Shown here in pieces: positions 54,489-64,000 of a stretch of 64,000 nucleotides of DNA (position 1 is its first letter; each line of letters begins with the position of its first letter). The translations under genes were made by a program, and so were the position numbers. The notes under the pieces were generated by a model, which was not told where the DNA came from, did not search any database, and saw only the letters and a program-made list of their open reading frames with translations. The DNA comes from Gordionus sp. m RMFG-2023 (lineage: Eukaryota; Nematomorpha; Gordioida; Chordodea; Parachordodidae), in assembly GCF_954871325.1 (NCBI RefSeq), contig NC_088776.1, forward strand, positions 40,070,569 through 40,134,568, read 5' to 3'.

Positions 54489-55392
54489 GGGGAGACTGGG
54501 TTAATCAAACCGATTTTTACAAAATTGGCTATAACACCTGGTTTTTTAGATAATATAAAAAAATAATATATATTATATACCTAAAACTATACTCTATAAA
54601 GGTGCCTTATAAAAAATTTTAAGAATATAATCATTTTTTTTAAATTTTATTTTTTGTAAAAGTGAAAATTTTGTCCAACAAATCCCAATGGCGGGGTGAG
54701 GCAAACCACTTCAAGGGGCTTCCTAAACCATTGGTTTTTTAGGCCTTATTTATTTATTAATAATGATACGAATTGAATAATTTTATTGTTTTATTGTTCA
54801 AAATATCATATTACTTATAAATTGAAGCTAATTATATATAAAAATTGAAACTTAATTTTGGTTAATTTAATAAACATTTTGGACATAAAAAAAATAAGAA
54901 TCTTAAGGACAGATTAGGATTTCTTAGCATAAATCCTAAATACCAATCATAAACAGCCATGAAATTTCCTTTTCAAGATTTTGAAATTTTTTACATTATT
55001 AACTGCCATAATTGACGTGTATGGTTTAGCAAGCCCCAGTAGCTCTAAATTGACAATCATGATTGAAATAACAGCTAGATATAATAAATACTCATAAAAC
55101 TTTCCCAAATTATAGAAGAGGGTTAAAACTCTGCTATAAAATTTAATTTACATATAAATGATTATATAACTTAATAAAAATTAAAATTCTGTCACGAAAA
55201 AATCTTTTGAAAATTTTATCAAAATTTTATTTCTTAAATAAAATTTTTAATAATTAATTATTTCAAAAGATTTTTTGTCTATAGATGTAAACTAATAAAA
55301 ACTATATTAGGATAAAATTATAGCCTTTTTAATTTTAAAATAAGAATAAGTGTTTGTCCAAGCCCTGGGGTTTACCTAATCCCATTTTCCCC
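54489..55392. mobile_element. Harbinger-like non-autonomous repeat, copy 2 (complete)
   Basis: Ends GGGGAGACTGGGTTAATCAA and GGGGAAAATGGGATTAGGTA (reverse complement) are flanked by TAA on both sides (54486-54488 and 55393-55395), a 3-bp TWA duplication. A GGGG start plus a TAA duplication is typical of PIF/Harbinger. 904 bp, no coding content. It aligns with 8681-9430, and its right end with the inverted piece at 9688-9915. Confidence 0.8.
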
Positions 55393-55395
55393 TAA

Positions 55396-56613
55396 TATTA
55401 TTACATAAGTCAGAAAGAAAAAAATAACAAGGTAAAACTGTTAAGTTCACACCGTGATTCAATGAGACTTGCTATGCCCTGTCCGTTAGTTAAATTGGGT
55501 ATCAAAAATCTAATAGAGCGAGTTTTTTTTCAGCAAAATATATTCTTTTATTTAAATTCTTGAACCCATCCTTCTCTTTTTAACATTTTTCACTCGACCT
55601 AATCCCTGTTTTTTTTAAAAAGAGCTTATATAACCTTACAACTCTCCAAGCTTACAACTCTGATTTTTGAAGTAGGAAAATAGTAATTTATAATACAATC
55701 GGTTTATTTTAATCTAGAAATAACAATATAATTATTCTTTAAAATATAGCGCCATTTACAATTTAATATTATATAAATATAACAAAAATTGTAGAATTTT
55801 AATAAAAAAATAATTATCTAATCTGTTTATTTTTAAATTTAAATAATGAAGATTTTTTATTGTTTTTTGAGGGCTATATAATGTGTCTCTAATGTAAATA
55901 TTTATCTAGCAATTTGAGATTAGTTAAACGAACAAAGATGGCGCTAGAATTTAATTTGAAAGCTCCATATCTCCAGATCTATTGGGAGCTCAAAAGTAAT
56001 CCGAACATATCATGTCCAAAACACTTGTCAATTTCATATTGAATCACCCATCGTGTTCTTAATCTTTTGAGAAAACAAGAACCTTTTTCTTTTTTTTTTC
56101 CTTCCTCCCTTCCTTCCTTTTAATTATAAAAATTATTAGAAATTTAATATTATATGCTTTCTTAAGACAAAAAAAATTGAAAAAGCAATTATTGCTTGTA
56201 AAAGTTTATAAAGCAGAAACCGTAAAGCATGAAATAGTTATATTTCTTACAGTTTTAAGTTACATAGCAAATAAATATATTGTGTTAATAGGCATCATTT
56301 GACAAAATGTAATTTGTTTGATTTAGGTAATTCTAAAAAAAAAATGTTTTATTTAAATACAACTTCCTAGAGGTGCCACTTTTTTAAGAGATTTTATGAA
56401 ATGATCACTTTAATGGATATTTTTGTTATATTTCGGCAAAAATAAAATGATTACAAATATTAGAAATTGTAATCAATTATTATATTTTTTACAAAAGTTT
56501 TATTAGATTCCGCGATTCCTTAAACAGACCCTCCCCCTCCATTTTTATCTTACATTCAAGTTTTTAGAATGGTCTCCTTATTTTATATTAGAGTAATAAT
56601 ATCTGATAAACCT
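55396..56613. other. No gene seen; AT-rich
   Basis: No coding signal. A less AT-rich stretch at 55935-56060 (AAGATGGCGCTAGAATT, CTATTGGGAGCTCAAAAG) is of unknown origin. Confidence 0.45.
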
Positions 56614-57072
56614 TAGAGACTTGCATAATCGAAATTTTTTGTCCAAGCCAGCCAGGTATTTTAGATCTAAATTTTGCCACGGCTCAATGCGGCCTGCCTA
56701 TAGGGAAAAAATCTCTAACAAAATATTTATTTTATTCTCTATTTTAATATTGAACAATAAATTTTATTGTTCAATAATACCTTTCATAATTTAATGATGT
56801 TTATTTTATTCTATCTATTATAAAATATAATATGAAAATGAATATCGCATCTCTTAATTTTTTAAAACTTTTCTTCTTTTTATATATAATTATGATATTC
56901 AATTAGTGCAACGGCCTGGCCCACTTCAGCTGGTTAAAGTATAAATTGTCTGACCCGACCCAAAATTTTTTATGTAGAAATTGCCCAACCGGTTAAATTT
57001 TTGATCCGCCCGTTATATATATTTTTTTTAAATTACCGGCCTTTCCCACGTGCCGGGTTTTGCAGATCTCTG
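56614..57072. mobile_element. Long-form CAGAGACCTGCA-family MITE
   Basis: It runs from AGAGACTTGCATAATCG to GGGTTTTGCAGATCTCTG. Interior: GCGGCCTGCC, an AT-rich block shared with 41365-41455 and 42195-42275 (TTTATTTTATTCTATCTATT), then GGCCTGGCCCAC, GACCCGACCC and CCCACGTGCCGGG. 459 bp without a gene. Flanking duplication not visible. Confidence 0.7.
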
Positions 57073-57079
57073 TATTCAA

Positions 57080-59600
57080 TCATACAAAAAAGGAAAATAA
57101 ATATTAATATTCATCGAGCCGCAGACTGGGCCTATCCATGGTGATGTTACTGCCGGCTAAGCTAGGGGACACCTATCCACACGAAACAACAAGGGGATTC
57201 CGCTATTAATGTTATTATTTTAAAGTGATAAAGTCGTTTTATATATAATATATTAACTTTCAACTTATTAAACCGATGCCATTTTAATTGCTAATGAAAA
57301 GATAATTATTAATTTATAGGAGGGGATTGCAGATCATGCATTTATAACTTATCAATGGCAATCTTAAGTTCTCAATTCAGAAAAATATGATTTAAAAAAT
57401 TGAAGTTGTTTTACCGCACTCTCCTTAGACAAAGGCTTGACATATTGGTCCAATTTGTCTCGAGTCATATGATTCCTTGTAATTAACATAGTTATTATAT
57501 TATGGTGAATCTTTGGCAGAATATTTTAAGCCGAATAATTATAATCCATTGTTTCTAAAATAATAATTATGATATTTTTAATGTTAATATTTTTTACCAA
57601 TAAATTTATAACATTTTATTATAAATAAAAAAATAAAGAAAAGAGGTTTAAATTTTATTATAATAAGTATATATTTTTTTTTATCAGTAATTTTATTTTG
57701 ATGTGATGATGATTTATAGTATACTTAAATTGATAGCATTTATATAATAATTATTTTATTTTTATTTGCGTTTGTTATTTATAATATAAAAAACGATATG
57801 AAATGTTATTTTATTCGACATTTTTGAGATCTCTCCGATGTGCTGCATGGGAGATCAGTATTTATAACCCGAATAGTAGGAAATCCTACCATATCTATAT
57901 TCCTTCTAAATCCTACAAATATCACACTTAAAAATGCTCAATCATTCAGGTTGTTTAGCTCAATCTTAATCTCAAACATATATTATAAACAATATGCATA
58001 TAAAATCCATATTATTAATATCTAAAATAAATTTAAATTCCATTCTTCCTTTCCTTCTCCCTTTAAAAAAAATAATATTTATATGCAATATTCATTTTTT
58101 ATTGCCATGCCAATGTATTACTATTATTACTTTACTTCTTTCTTTTTTTAACTATGTAATACATATAATAATATAAATATAAAATACTGATATAAAAAAA
58201 TATAATATGTATATGTATAATACTTTTTTATATTGATATAATATTTTTTTTGATATATGTCTTTTCCTTTTGTCGGCATTTATATAATATATTTTTTCCT
58301 GCTAATTTATCATTATTTAATTACTTTTTTTAAAAATATTAATATATACTCAATTTATTACACAAAAATACAACATAAATATATTATATTTTTGTCCGGG
58401 CATTTTTTTGATTATAATTCTTTTATCAACAAAAGATTTATAATATAAAATTATTTACTTGCTTTTCTAGCATTTTAAAACTAATTATTGTGACATGATA
58501 ACGTTATATTTTATAAGTATAAGCGATTATTAAATTGATTGTGAAAGGAAGTGTCAAAAAGAAAATCCAACTTCTTCTTCCACAAGCAGATCTATCAATA
58601 GTCAGGGTCATTTTGAGTAGGAGGTTTGGAAAGTGCATCTTTTATCTAGCCTATGGGTGAGTGGACTAAAATTATAACCTGCAAGCGGGTAAATTTGAAA
58701 TATTTATGGACAGAATGAACAGAACAGGGCATATATTTATTAAATTATATTTTTATTAAAGAATATTACATTTTTGATAAATTTAAGTAAAAAATTTAAC
58801 CAATTAAATAATTTTGAAACATTGCCCGGGCAGGTCAATTTTTGGGGGTAACAGGTAAACTTTTTAATAAATATTGGGAGGGGGGGATGACAATATCTTT
58901 TAAAAACAATAGATGGATATGTCAAAAACCATCCATTGCAGACTTCTATTCTGGGTCAATAACGCATTTCCGTTTTTTTTCCTTTTTAAGGTTTCATTTT
59001 TGGCTGCCAATATTTCTTTAATTTATAAATTGTTTATTGGTTTCAGCGTCTACCCCTATTAACCTTTAAATCTATGAGTCCTCTCCTAAGATAAGTGTTC
59101 TCGCTGAGGTAGAAATCATAGCCATGCCAGGATTTTTTTTTAAAATTGACCTGGCTTGGTTTTTTATTTGTGGATTTTTTAATTTTTAATCATTCTAGCA
59201 CTCAATCCAAATTTTTGATTAATTTTGAAAAATATTTATGGAAATTAAGATGAGTTGTAAATGAATGCTATGTGATCCATTACATTATTTTCCAACTGAT
59301 TATATAGTATAATTTTAAAAAAAATTTAAATTCGTAAGAGACTGGTTTGGTTAAAGAAATTGTTTTTAGGTCTGCGTTTATAAATTTTTAAACCCGGCCA
59401 TAATTTTTATTTATAGAAGTCTGCCCCTGGTTGAGCCTAGGCATGCTCTAACATATAGCACTATCAGGGAAAATTAGGGCTATAGTAAGATAAACTCTTC
59501 AAACCTTTATTTTTTAAAGTTAAATTCTTATTCAAAAGTTGAATTTTTTTATAAATAATATCCACCATATGTCCATTTATTAGTGGGCCCTCCGCGGTCT
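57080..59600. other. No convincing gene; AT-rich with MITE scraps
   Basis: 58673-58948 runs from CCTGCAAGCGGGT to TTGCAGACTTCTATT and is probably another CAGAGACCTGCA-family copy. 59100-59430 has weaker pieces (GACCTGGCTTGG, CCCGGCC). A 100-bp stretch at 57115-57215 (CAGACTGGGCCTATCCATGG) and 57835-57960 are less AT-rich but unrecognised. Short frames at 57840-58448 are Ile/Phe/Tyr-rich and look like chance. Confidence 0.4.
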
Positions 59601-59607
59601 ATTCTAC

Positions 59608-59826
59608 TAGTGTTGTTAAACAGCTCGTTTTGAGCCAATTTTTAACGGCTAACTCAATACTTCATCCAGAAAAATATTACGCAAGCCTGAAGATTTCGCT
59701 CATAGAAGGAACAAAGGTCTATACATATATTATCGAAATCTCAAGGCTTAGGCAATATTTTTCTGGCTAAAATATTGAGTTAGCCGTTTTTAAAAATCGG
59801 CTCAAAATACCCGTTATCGATGACAA
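59608..59826. mobile_element. MITE, TAGTGTTGTTAAACGGCTC family
   Basis: It starts TAGTGTTGTTAAACAGCTCG and keeps inverted GGCTAACTCAATA/TATTGAGTTAGCC and AAAATATTRCGCAAGCCT/AGGCTTAGGCAATATTTTT blocks; the right-most bases are worn. 219 bp, no gene. Confidence 0.8.
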
Positions 59827-60069
59827 TATTTCCAATAATAATATAGTCCAAATAATTGATCCAACCAGCTGATAACTCATCTGAAATAATCTATGTAGAT
59901 GATTTATCATGATAACGATATAAAGAGCCTCAAATTATAGTAGAAGAAAAGTCTTAATGCTCATGCTTGAAGACTGGCTGCGACCCTTTAATTTTTTATC
60001 TATTGAATCAATTTCTCAGAAAATTGGTCAAAATGTGTTTATTTAAGATATGTATACCTTATCTAAGAT

Positions 60070-60240
60070 TAGGGTTGTTTAACAAAAATATATTATATAT
60101 GCCAGATTTTGCTCATAGATGACAGAAAGGTTTGGATCTCTATTTACCAAATCTCGAGGCTTAGATTATATTATTTTGGGTAAAATCTTAAACGAATCGT
60201 TTTTAAAAATCGACATAAATGGAGCCGTTTAACAACACTA
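60070..60240. mobile_element. MITE, TAGTGTTGTTAAACGGCTC family, deleted copy
   Basis: Left end AGGGTTGTTTAAC (worn), right end GAGCCGTTTAACAACACTA; the middle has TTTGCTCATAGATG and AATCTCGAGGCTTAG as in other copies. Part of the left arm is missing. Confidence 0.75.
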
Positions 60241-62011
60241 CGTTAGTTCATTTAAGGAATAGAGCAATCTAATAAAAACATATTTTAATTAGTATCATTT
60301 TCCAGAAAAATCACGTCGAATATTTTTTTTTTGTTCGGTAGATAAATTTCTCATTTTTTATTACTGCCATTCTATAGAAATTTTATCCTTAGGCATTTAG
60401 CATTATCACACAAAAAATTAGAGCGGACAAGTTTTATTTAATATATATTAAAGCATTTATTAATAATAGACAGGTAAGTCTGATCATGTATTGACTGACC
60501 AATTTGCATACATTTATATTGAAATGAAAAGCTTACGTAAAACAACAGTTGGTGAAAATGCAAATGTTGAACAAATTCAATTGGCAATGTAATTTTTATT
60601 CATCACTTAGCGGCATTCTGGCTTTCTACCTTTTCATATATGTGAATAATTCTCTATACTTTTTGTGATATTATAATTAAACTGTTAACAATTTTTTTAG
60701 AAATTAAACTTAAATATTTTAACAATATTGCTTTTTCAAATAATAATAATTTGCTAGCCAAAAAATTTAAAAACTAAAATTAAATAGCTATTAAAAATAA
60801 ACAAAAATGGTTTCTGAATTTATTTATCTTTTATATCTAGGATGCCGTATATCTAGAAAATAAAAAAGGAAAATTTAATTTTCATGGATTTAAAATATTC
60901 TAAATTTCACTTTCAATTTTCATACCTTTCAAAATCGGGTTTAGAAGAAGTTATAAATACAATATCCTGAATGTTTAATTTACCCCATTTTTATTTAGCC
61001 AATCCCATATATATAAATCAAAATTTCTTCTTTTAAAATAAGCCCTCGTAACCAGTAAGTTGATGTAATATCATAATGGAAATTAGAGGGTGCAGTAGTC
61101 CATGGGGACCAGAAGGGGCCAATATTTCTTTTGAAATTTAATTGACTACAAATTCTTACATTTCATATATTTATCTAGGAAATTCATTTTTTCTGAGTCT
61201 TTCAGTTTTATACCTGAAAAATTAATATCTATTCAGGGCAATTAAGTTTTTATCTGAGCATTAAAAAATAATTCTGTAACATTATTTCTCTGAGCATTTA
61301 AGGATATTTTTTCGGAGCATTTAAGTTTTAATTTTGAGTGATTAAATAGGAACCTAAAAATCACTTGTTAGATAATAGTTATCATAGATTTATTTATATT
61401 CATTTTTATGTTAAAAATCGTTTATTTTTAGATAAGATATTTGAAACATGATTTAGAAAAAAATATGAGTTTAAGTTTCTCTTATTTAAAAAAGAATAAT
61501 GATGAGTGACTGGGCTTTATATGCAAGAAGAAATATTTAAAGAGCAAGAAAGGGGAAGAGTAGATTAAATGCATGCATTGTAAAGAATGGACTCATGCTT
61601 AATGTGCCAATAATAATGTTTTATTTGTTTGTTATTTATGTAAATAAATATATAATAATTTTCTCATTTAAAAATTAATAAAATCACTTTTATTGTTGTA
61701 TATTCATAATATAATTATGTCAAATTAAATTTATTAAACTTTATAAATGGATGAATGGCTAAGTTATTGCTATAATAATTTTAATGTTGTTAAGATAATT
61801 ATTTATAAAATCATTAAATAGATAATTGGCTAATTTTATATTGAAATAAGCGTTTAAACATATAGATAATTAAGATATATATAAAATATTATCATTAAAT
61901 AAATGAGTCTGATGATAAATTGAGATGTTAATCATAATTAAATTAGGGTATAATTAGTTTAAAATATTTATAAAAATCAGAACATGTATTTTATATTGTA
62001 ATATTTTATAT
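60241..62011. other. No gene seen; AT-rich
   Basis: At 61190-61350 a degenerate short repeat (CTGAGCATTTAAG with TTTTWAT spacers, about five copies) is present. 61540-61620 contains a short KCMHCKEWTHA-like stretch interrupted by a stop that could be a zinc-finger scrap. Nothing firm. Confidence 0.4.
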
Positions 62012-62168
62012 CCTTGTTGTTAAAAAGCCCGATTGGATGCTCATAACTGGCAGAAATGCTTGGACATCTATTTGCTAAATTTCGATGCTTACATAATATT
62101 ATTTTAGCTAAAATCTTAATCGAGCCGTTTTGAAAAATCTACCTAAATCGGGCTTTTTACCAACACTA
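62012..62168. mobile_element. MITE, TAGTGTTGTTAAACGGCTC family, short copy
   Basis: It runs from CTTGTTGTTAAAAAGCCCG to CGGGCTTTTTACCAACACTA. Flanks TTTTATAT and CTTTATGT agree in six of eight positions. The middle block (GATGCTCATAACTGG, AATTTCGATGCTTA) matches other members. Confidence 0.75.
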
Positions 62169-62228
62169 CTTTATGTAATAAAAGCTGTGTCACAGAAAAA
62201 TTTCAAGTTTTGTGAAAAAGTGCAACAA

Positions 62229-62305
62229 GCCACGAAGTGAAATCGAACTCGCAAGTAAATACTGATCTAAATATTTGCCACAGCTGCCTAACACTATGCC
62301 CTCAC
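62229..62305 (-). other. tRNA-like relic
   Basis: On the minus strand GGCATAGTGTTAGGCAGC resembles an A box and GAGTTCGATTTC a B box about 35 bp downstream. The acceptor stem does not pair. A SINE head or tRNA pseudogene, like 5797-5859 and 12503-12571. Confidence 0.35.
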
Positions 62306-62654
62306 GAGTTCTTATGAGTTATGTATTTTTTATCTATTTATTTTTCATTCTATAAATCTATAAATAATTTTAAAAGTTGAATAATAATTCATGATAGTTT
62401 ATAAAAAATTTCTCATAAAAATATCAATCTGATAATATATATTTTAGTTAATTCTGATTTAAAGAAGAGCAATCAATGTATTAGATCATTTGATTTGGGC
62501 AATAAATTCATACTGAGATTGAATGGTGATCTTTAATCCCAAACACTTCTCATAAAATTATCTCTAAATTTAGATAATAGTCTATCAAAAATTGTATTGG
62601 GGAAAGAAACAAGAATATAGGAAATATTATAAAAATATTCCCAAAATGGTAATA

Positions 62655-63425
62655 TATATATAGTAGTGAAATATGATTCATAGTTTTCTGTTCATCTAGA
62701 AGAATATAGGTAATCATTGTTTGATGAAGAGGAAATGAGATACTTAAATTTGAAAGCAGTGAGAAATATGATACTTCAGATAATTTTAAATTTATTTTAG
62801 CTAAATTTGACTTCTTTATAGGGATTAGTTTATATAACAAAAGTTGTAAAATATTTATGCCATCAATTTATAACATATACATTCACTCTTTGAAATTTTT
62901 GCGTCTTGATCTATTATACTCAGTGCAAACATAAATGATATGTTATCTGAGAGATCACAATTTTTTATGCGTACAATTAAGAATTTATTTCTGTTTATAA
63001 CTAGAAGAATAAATCTATTCATTGTTTGGTGAAGAGGAAATAATTTAATAAGGAACAATATAACTCAAGAAATTTGATTATAATAATTGAAATAATGGTA
63101 CTATCGTCTAAAATTTTTGAAAATTTTAATTGTGATCTCTTAGATAATATATCATTGATGTTTGGACTCTCAAAATACAAAAAAAAGTTTGAATGTAAAT
63201 GTTATCAGTTGAAGTGATAAATATTTTAGCATGGTGATTAAACTATCCTTATAAAGAGGTCAAATAATTTAGCTAAAATCAGATTAAACCTATCTGAAAT
63301 ATCATATATTTCTCTATGAAGTTTTCAATATCAATAATCTCACTTCTTCTACAACAAACAATGAATGTCTATGTTCTTCTAGATATAAACCAGATAACTT
63401 TGAATCGTTCGATTATGTAGCACTT
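62655..63425. repeat. Fold-back repeat with ~270-bp arms
   Basis: 62690-62966 and 63129-63400 are inverted copies, about 75-80 per cent alike by eye (shared CTATAAAGARGTCAAA, TTTAGCTAAAAT, CTGAARTATCATA, CAAACAATGA and TTCTTCTAGAT), centred at about 63045. The 160-bp spacer holds a further direct copy of the CTAGAAGAATA..TTGTTTGRTGAAGAGGAAAT block. The weak minus-strand frames here repeat FPLHQTM and are products of this repeat, not genes. Confidence 0.75.
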
Positions 63426-63479
63426 AGTTATTTAATCTTTCAATTTATCATTTTTCAAGAATGATGGGAAATCAGATTT

Positions 63480-63890
63480 TTATTTCTTCTTTATATGATG
63501 ATAGATAAATCATAATTTTCCTCTTTCTTTTTCTGATTTAGGCTGATTTAGGCTGATTTATCCATCATCAAAGGAGAAATTCGGATTCACTTATTATCAA
63601 ATTAAAGATAAAATTTCTATTCATCGTCATTTTTGACGAGACATATGATTAAAAAATTTGCCTTCGCTTTTCTGATTTATCAATCATCAAATCTAATAAT
63701 GGAGAAATTTCTGATTCATCCATTATCAAATATGATTATTCCATGATCAAGTAAAGAGAAAATTTTGAATTCATCTATTATCAAATATGATTATTCCATG
63801 ATCAAGTAAAGAGTAAATTTCTAATTCATTTATCATCAAATAAAGGGAAAATTTCTGATTCATTCATTATCAAACTAAGAGGAATATTCG
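63480..63890. repeat. Degenerate minisatellite at window end
   Basis: Repeats of TGATTCATYCATTATCAAAT plus spacer and GGAGAAATTTC. Two adjacent units are almost identical (ATTATCAAATATGATTATTC, CATGATCAAGTAAAGAG), starting at 63722 and 63778, period 56 bp. Short palindromes GTCATTTTTGACGA occur at about 63627 and 63898. Confidence 0.75.
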
Positions 63891-64000
63891 ATTCCCTGAC
63901 ATTTTTGACGAACTTTCTGCTCGTTTATAAGAAAATTCCTAAATATTTTTTGAATGGAAAGAAAAATAAAGTTGACATAATCTCACCTGGCTCAATATTA

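Noticed and set aside
57840-58448. Three Ile/Phe/Tyr-rich frames that look mitochondrial
   Set aside because: No recognisable mitochondrial protein or rRNA motif; composition follows from local AT-richness.
1-64000. CRISPR arrays, bacterial operons, phage or defence islands
   Set aside because: Introns, LINEs and hAT/MULE/Harbinger elements make this eukaryotic nuclear DNA; no repeat-spacer array is present.

Overview
The window is a strongly AT-rich, gene-poor stretch of eukaryotic nuclear DNA. It carries spliceosomal introns of only 41-48 bp, two credible host genes, and a dense mosaic of decayed transposable elements. Bacterial operons, ribosome binding sites and CRISPR arrays are absent. 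A dynactin p25 gene, an Sp-box-like protein, LINEs with apurinic-type and restriction-like endonuclease parts, and many animal-type hAT, Harbinger, MULE and Helitron relics fit a small-intron, AT-rich animal genome. I cannot name the species.

Layout. 1-0.9 kb: two protein-like open stretches of unknown origin and a MITE. 0.9-2.9 kb: a PIF/Harbinger element with a 3-bp target duplication. 3.2-11.2 kb: an interval bounded by matched inverted ends that holds a ZMYM1-like hAT with target duplication, Helitron scraps, hairpin repeats and a Harbinger-like repeat. 12-18.2 kb: two related hAT elements, each with an 8-bp target duplication and the C-terminal part of a transposase. 18.3-25.6 kb: a nest in which two Mutator-like elements sit inside a probable LTR-element fossil. 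The first has 1.3-kb inverted arms and a spliced transposase remnant. The second has a perfect 9-bp target duplication that overlaps the first one's end. 25.7-28.9 kb: a run of six hairpins followed by a minus-strand LINE. 29-30.2 kb: hAT ends. 30.4-31.0 kb: the dynactin subunit 5 gene, which looks intact. 31-51 kb: no convincing host gene, but many short non-autonomous hAT-type repeats in several families, many with 8-bp target duplications. It also holds a LINE C-terminal nuclease relic, two oppositely oriented copies of one hAT, and a C-rich minisatellite split by an insertion. 51.8-54 kb: an intact 618-codon minus-strand gene, with a decayed duplicate of its 3' end just downstream. 54.5-64 kb: a second copy of the Harbinger-like repeat, more MITEs, a fold-back repeat and terminal minisatellite-like DNA.

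The only likely working host functions are the dynactin pointed-end subunit at 30.4 kb and the long Ser/Asn-rich protein at 52-54 kb, which starts with an Sp-box-like motif but has no zinc fingers. The rest records repeated transposition: hAT relatives dominate, MULEs insert into one another, and non-autonomous copies greatly outnumber any element with coding sequence. All family assignments were made by eye from motifs, ends and target duplications.
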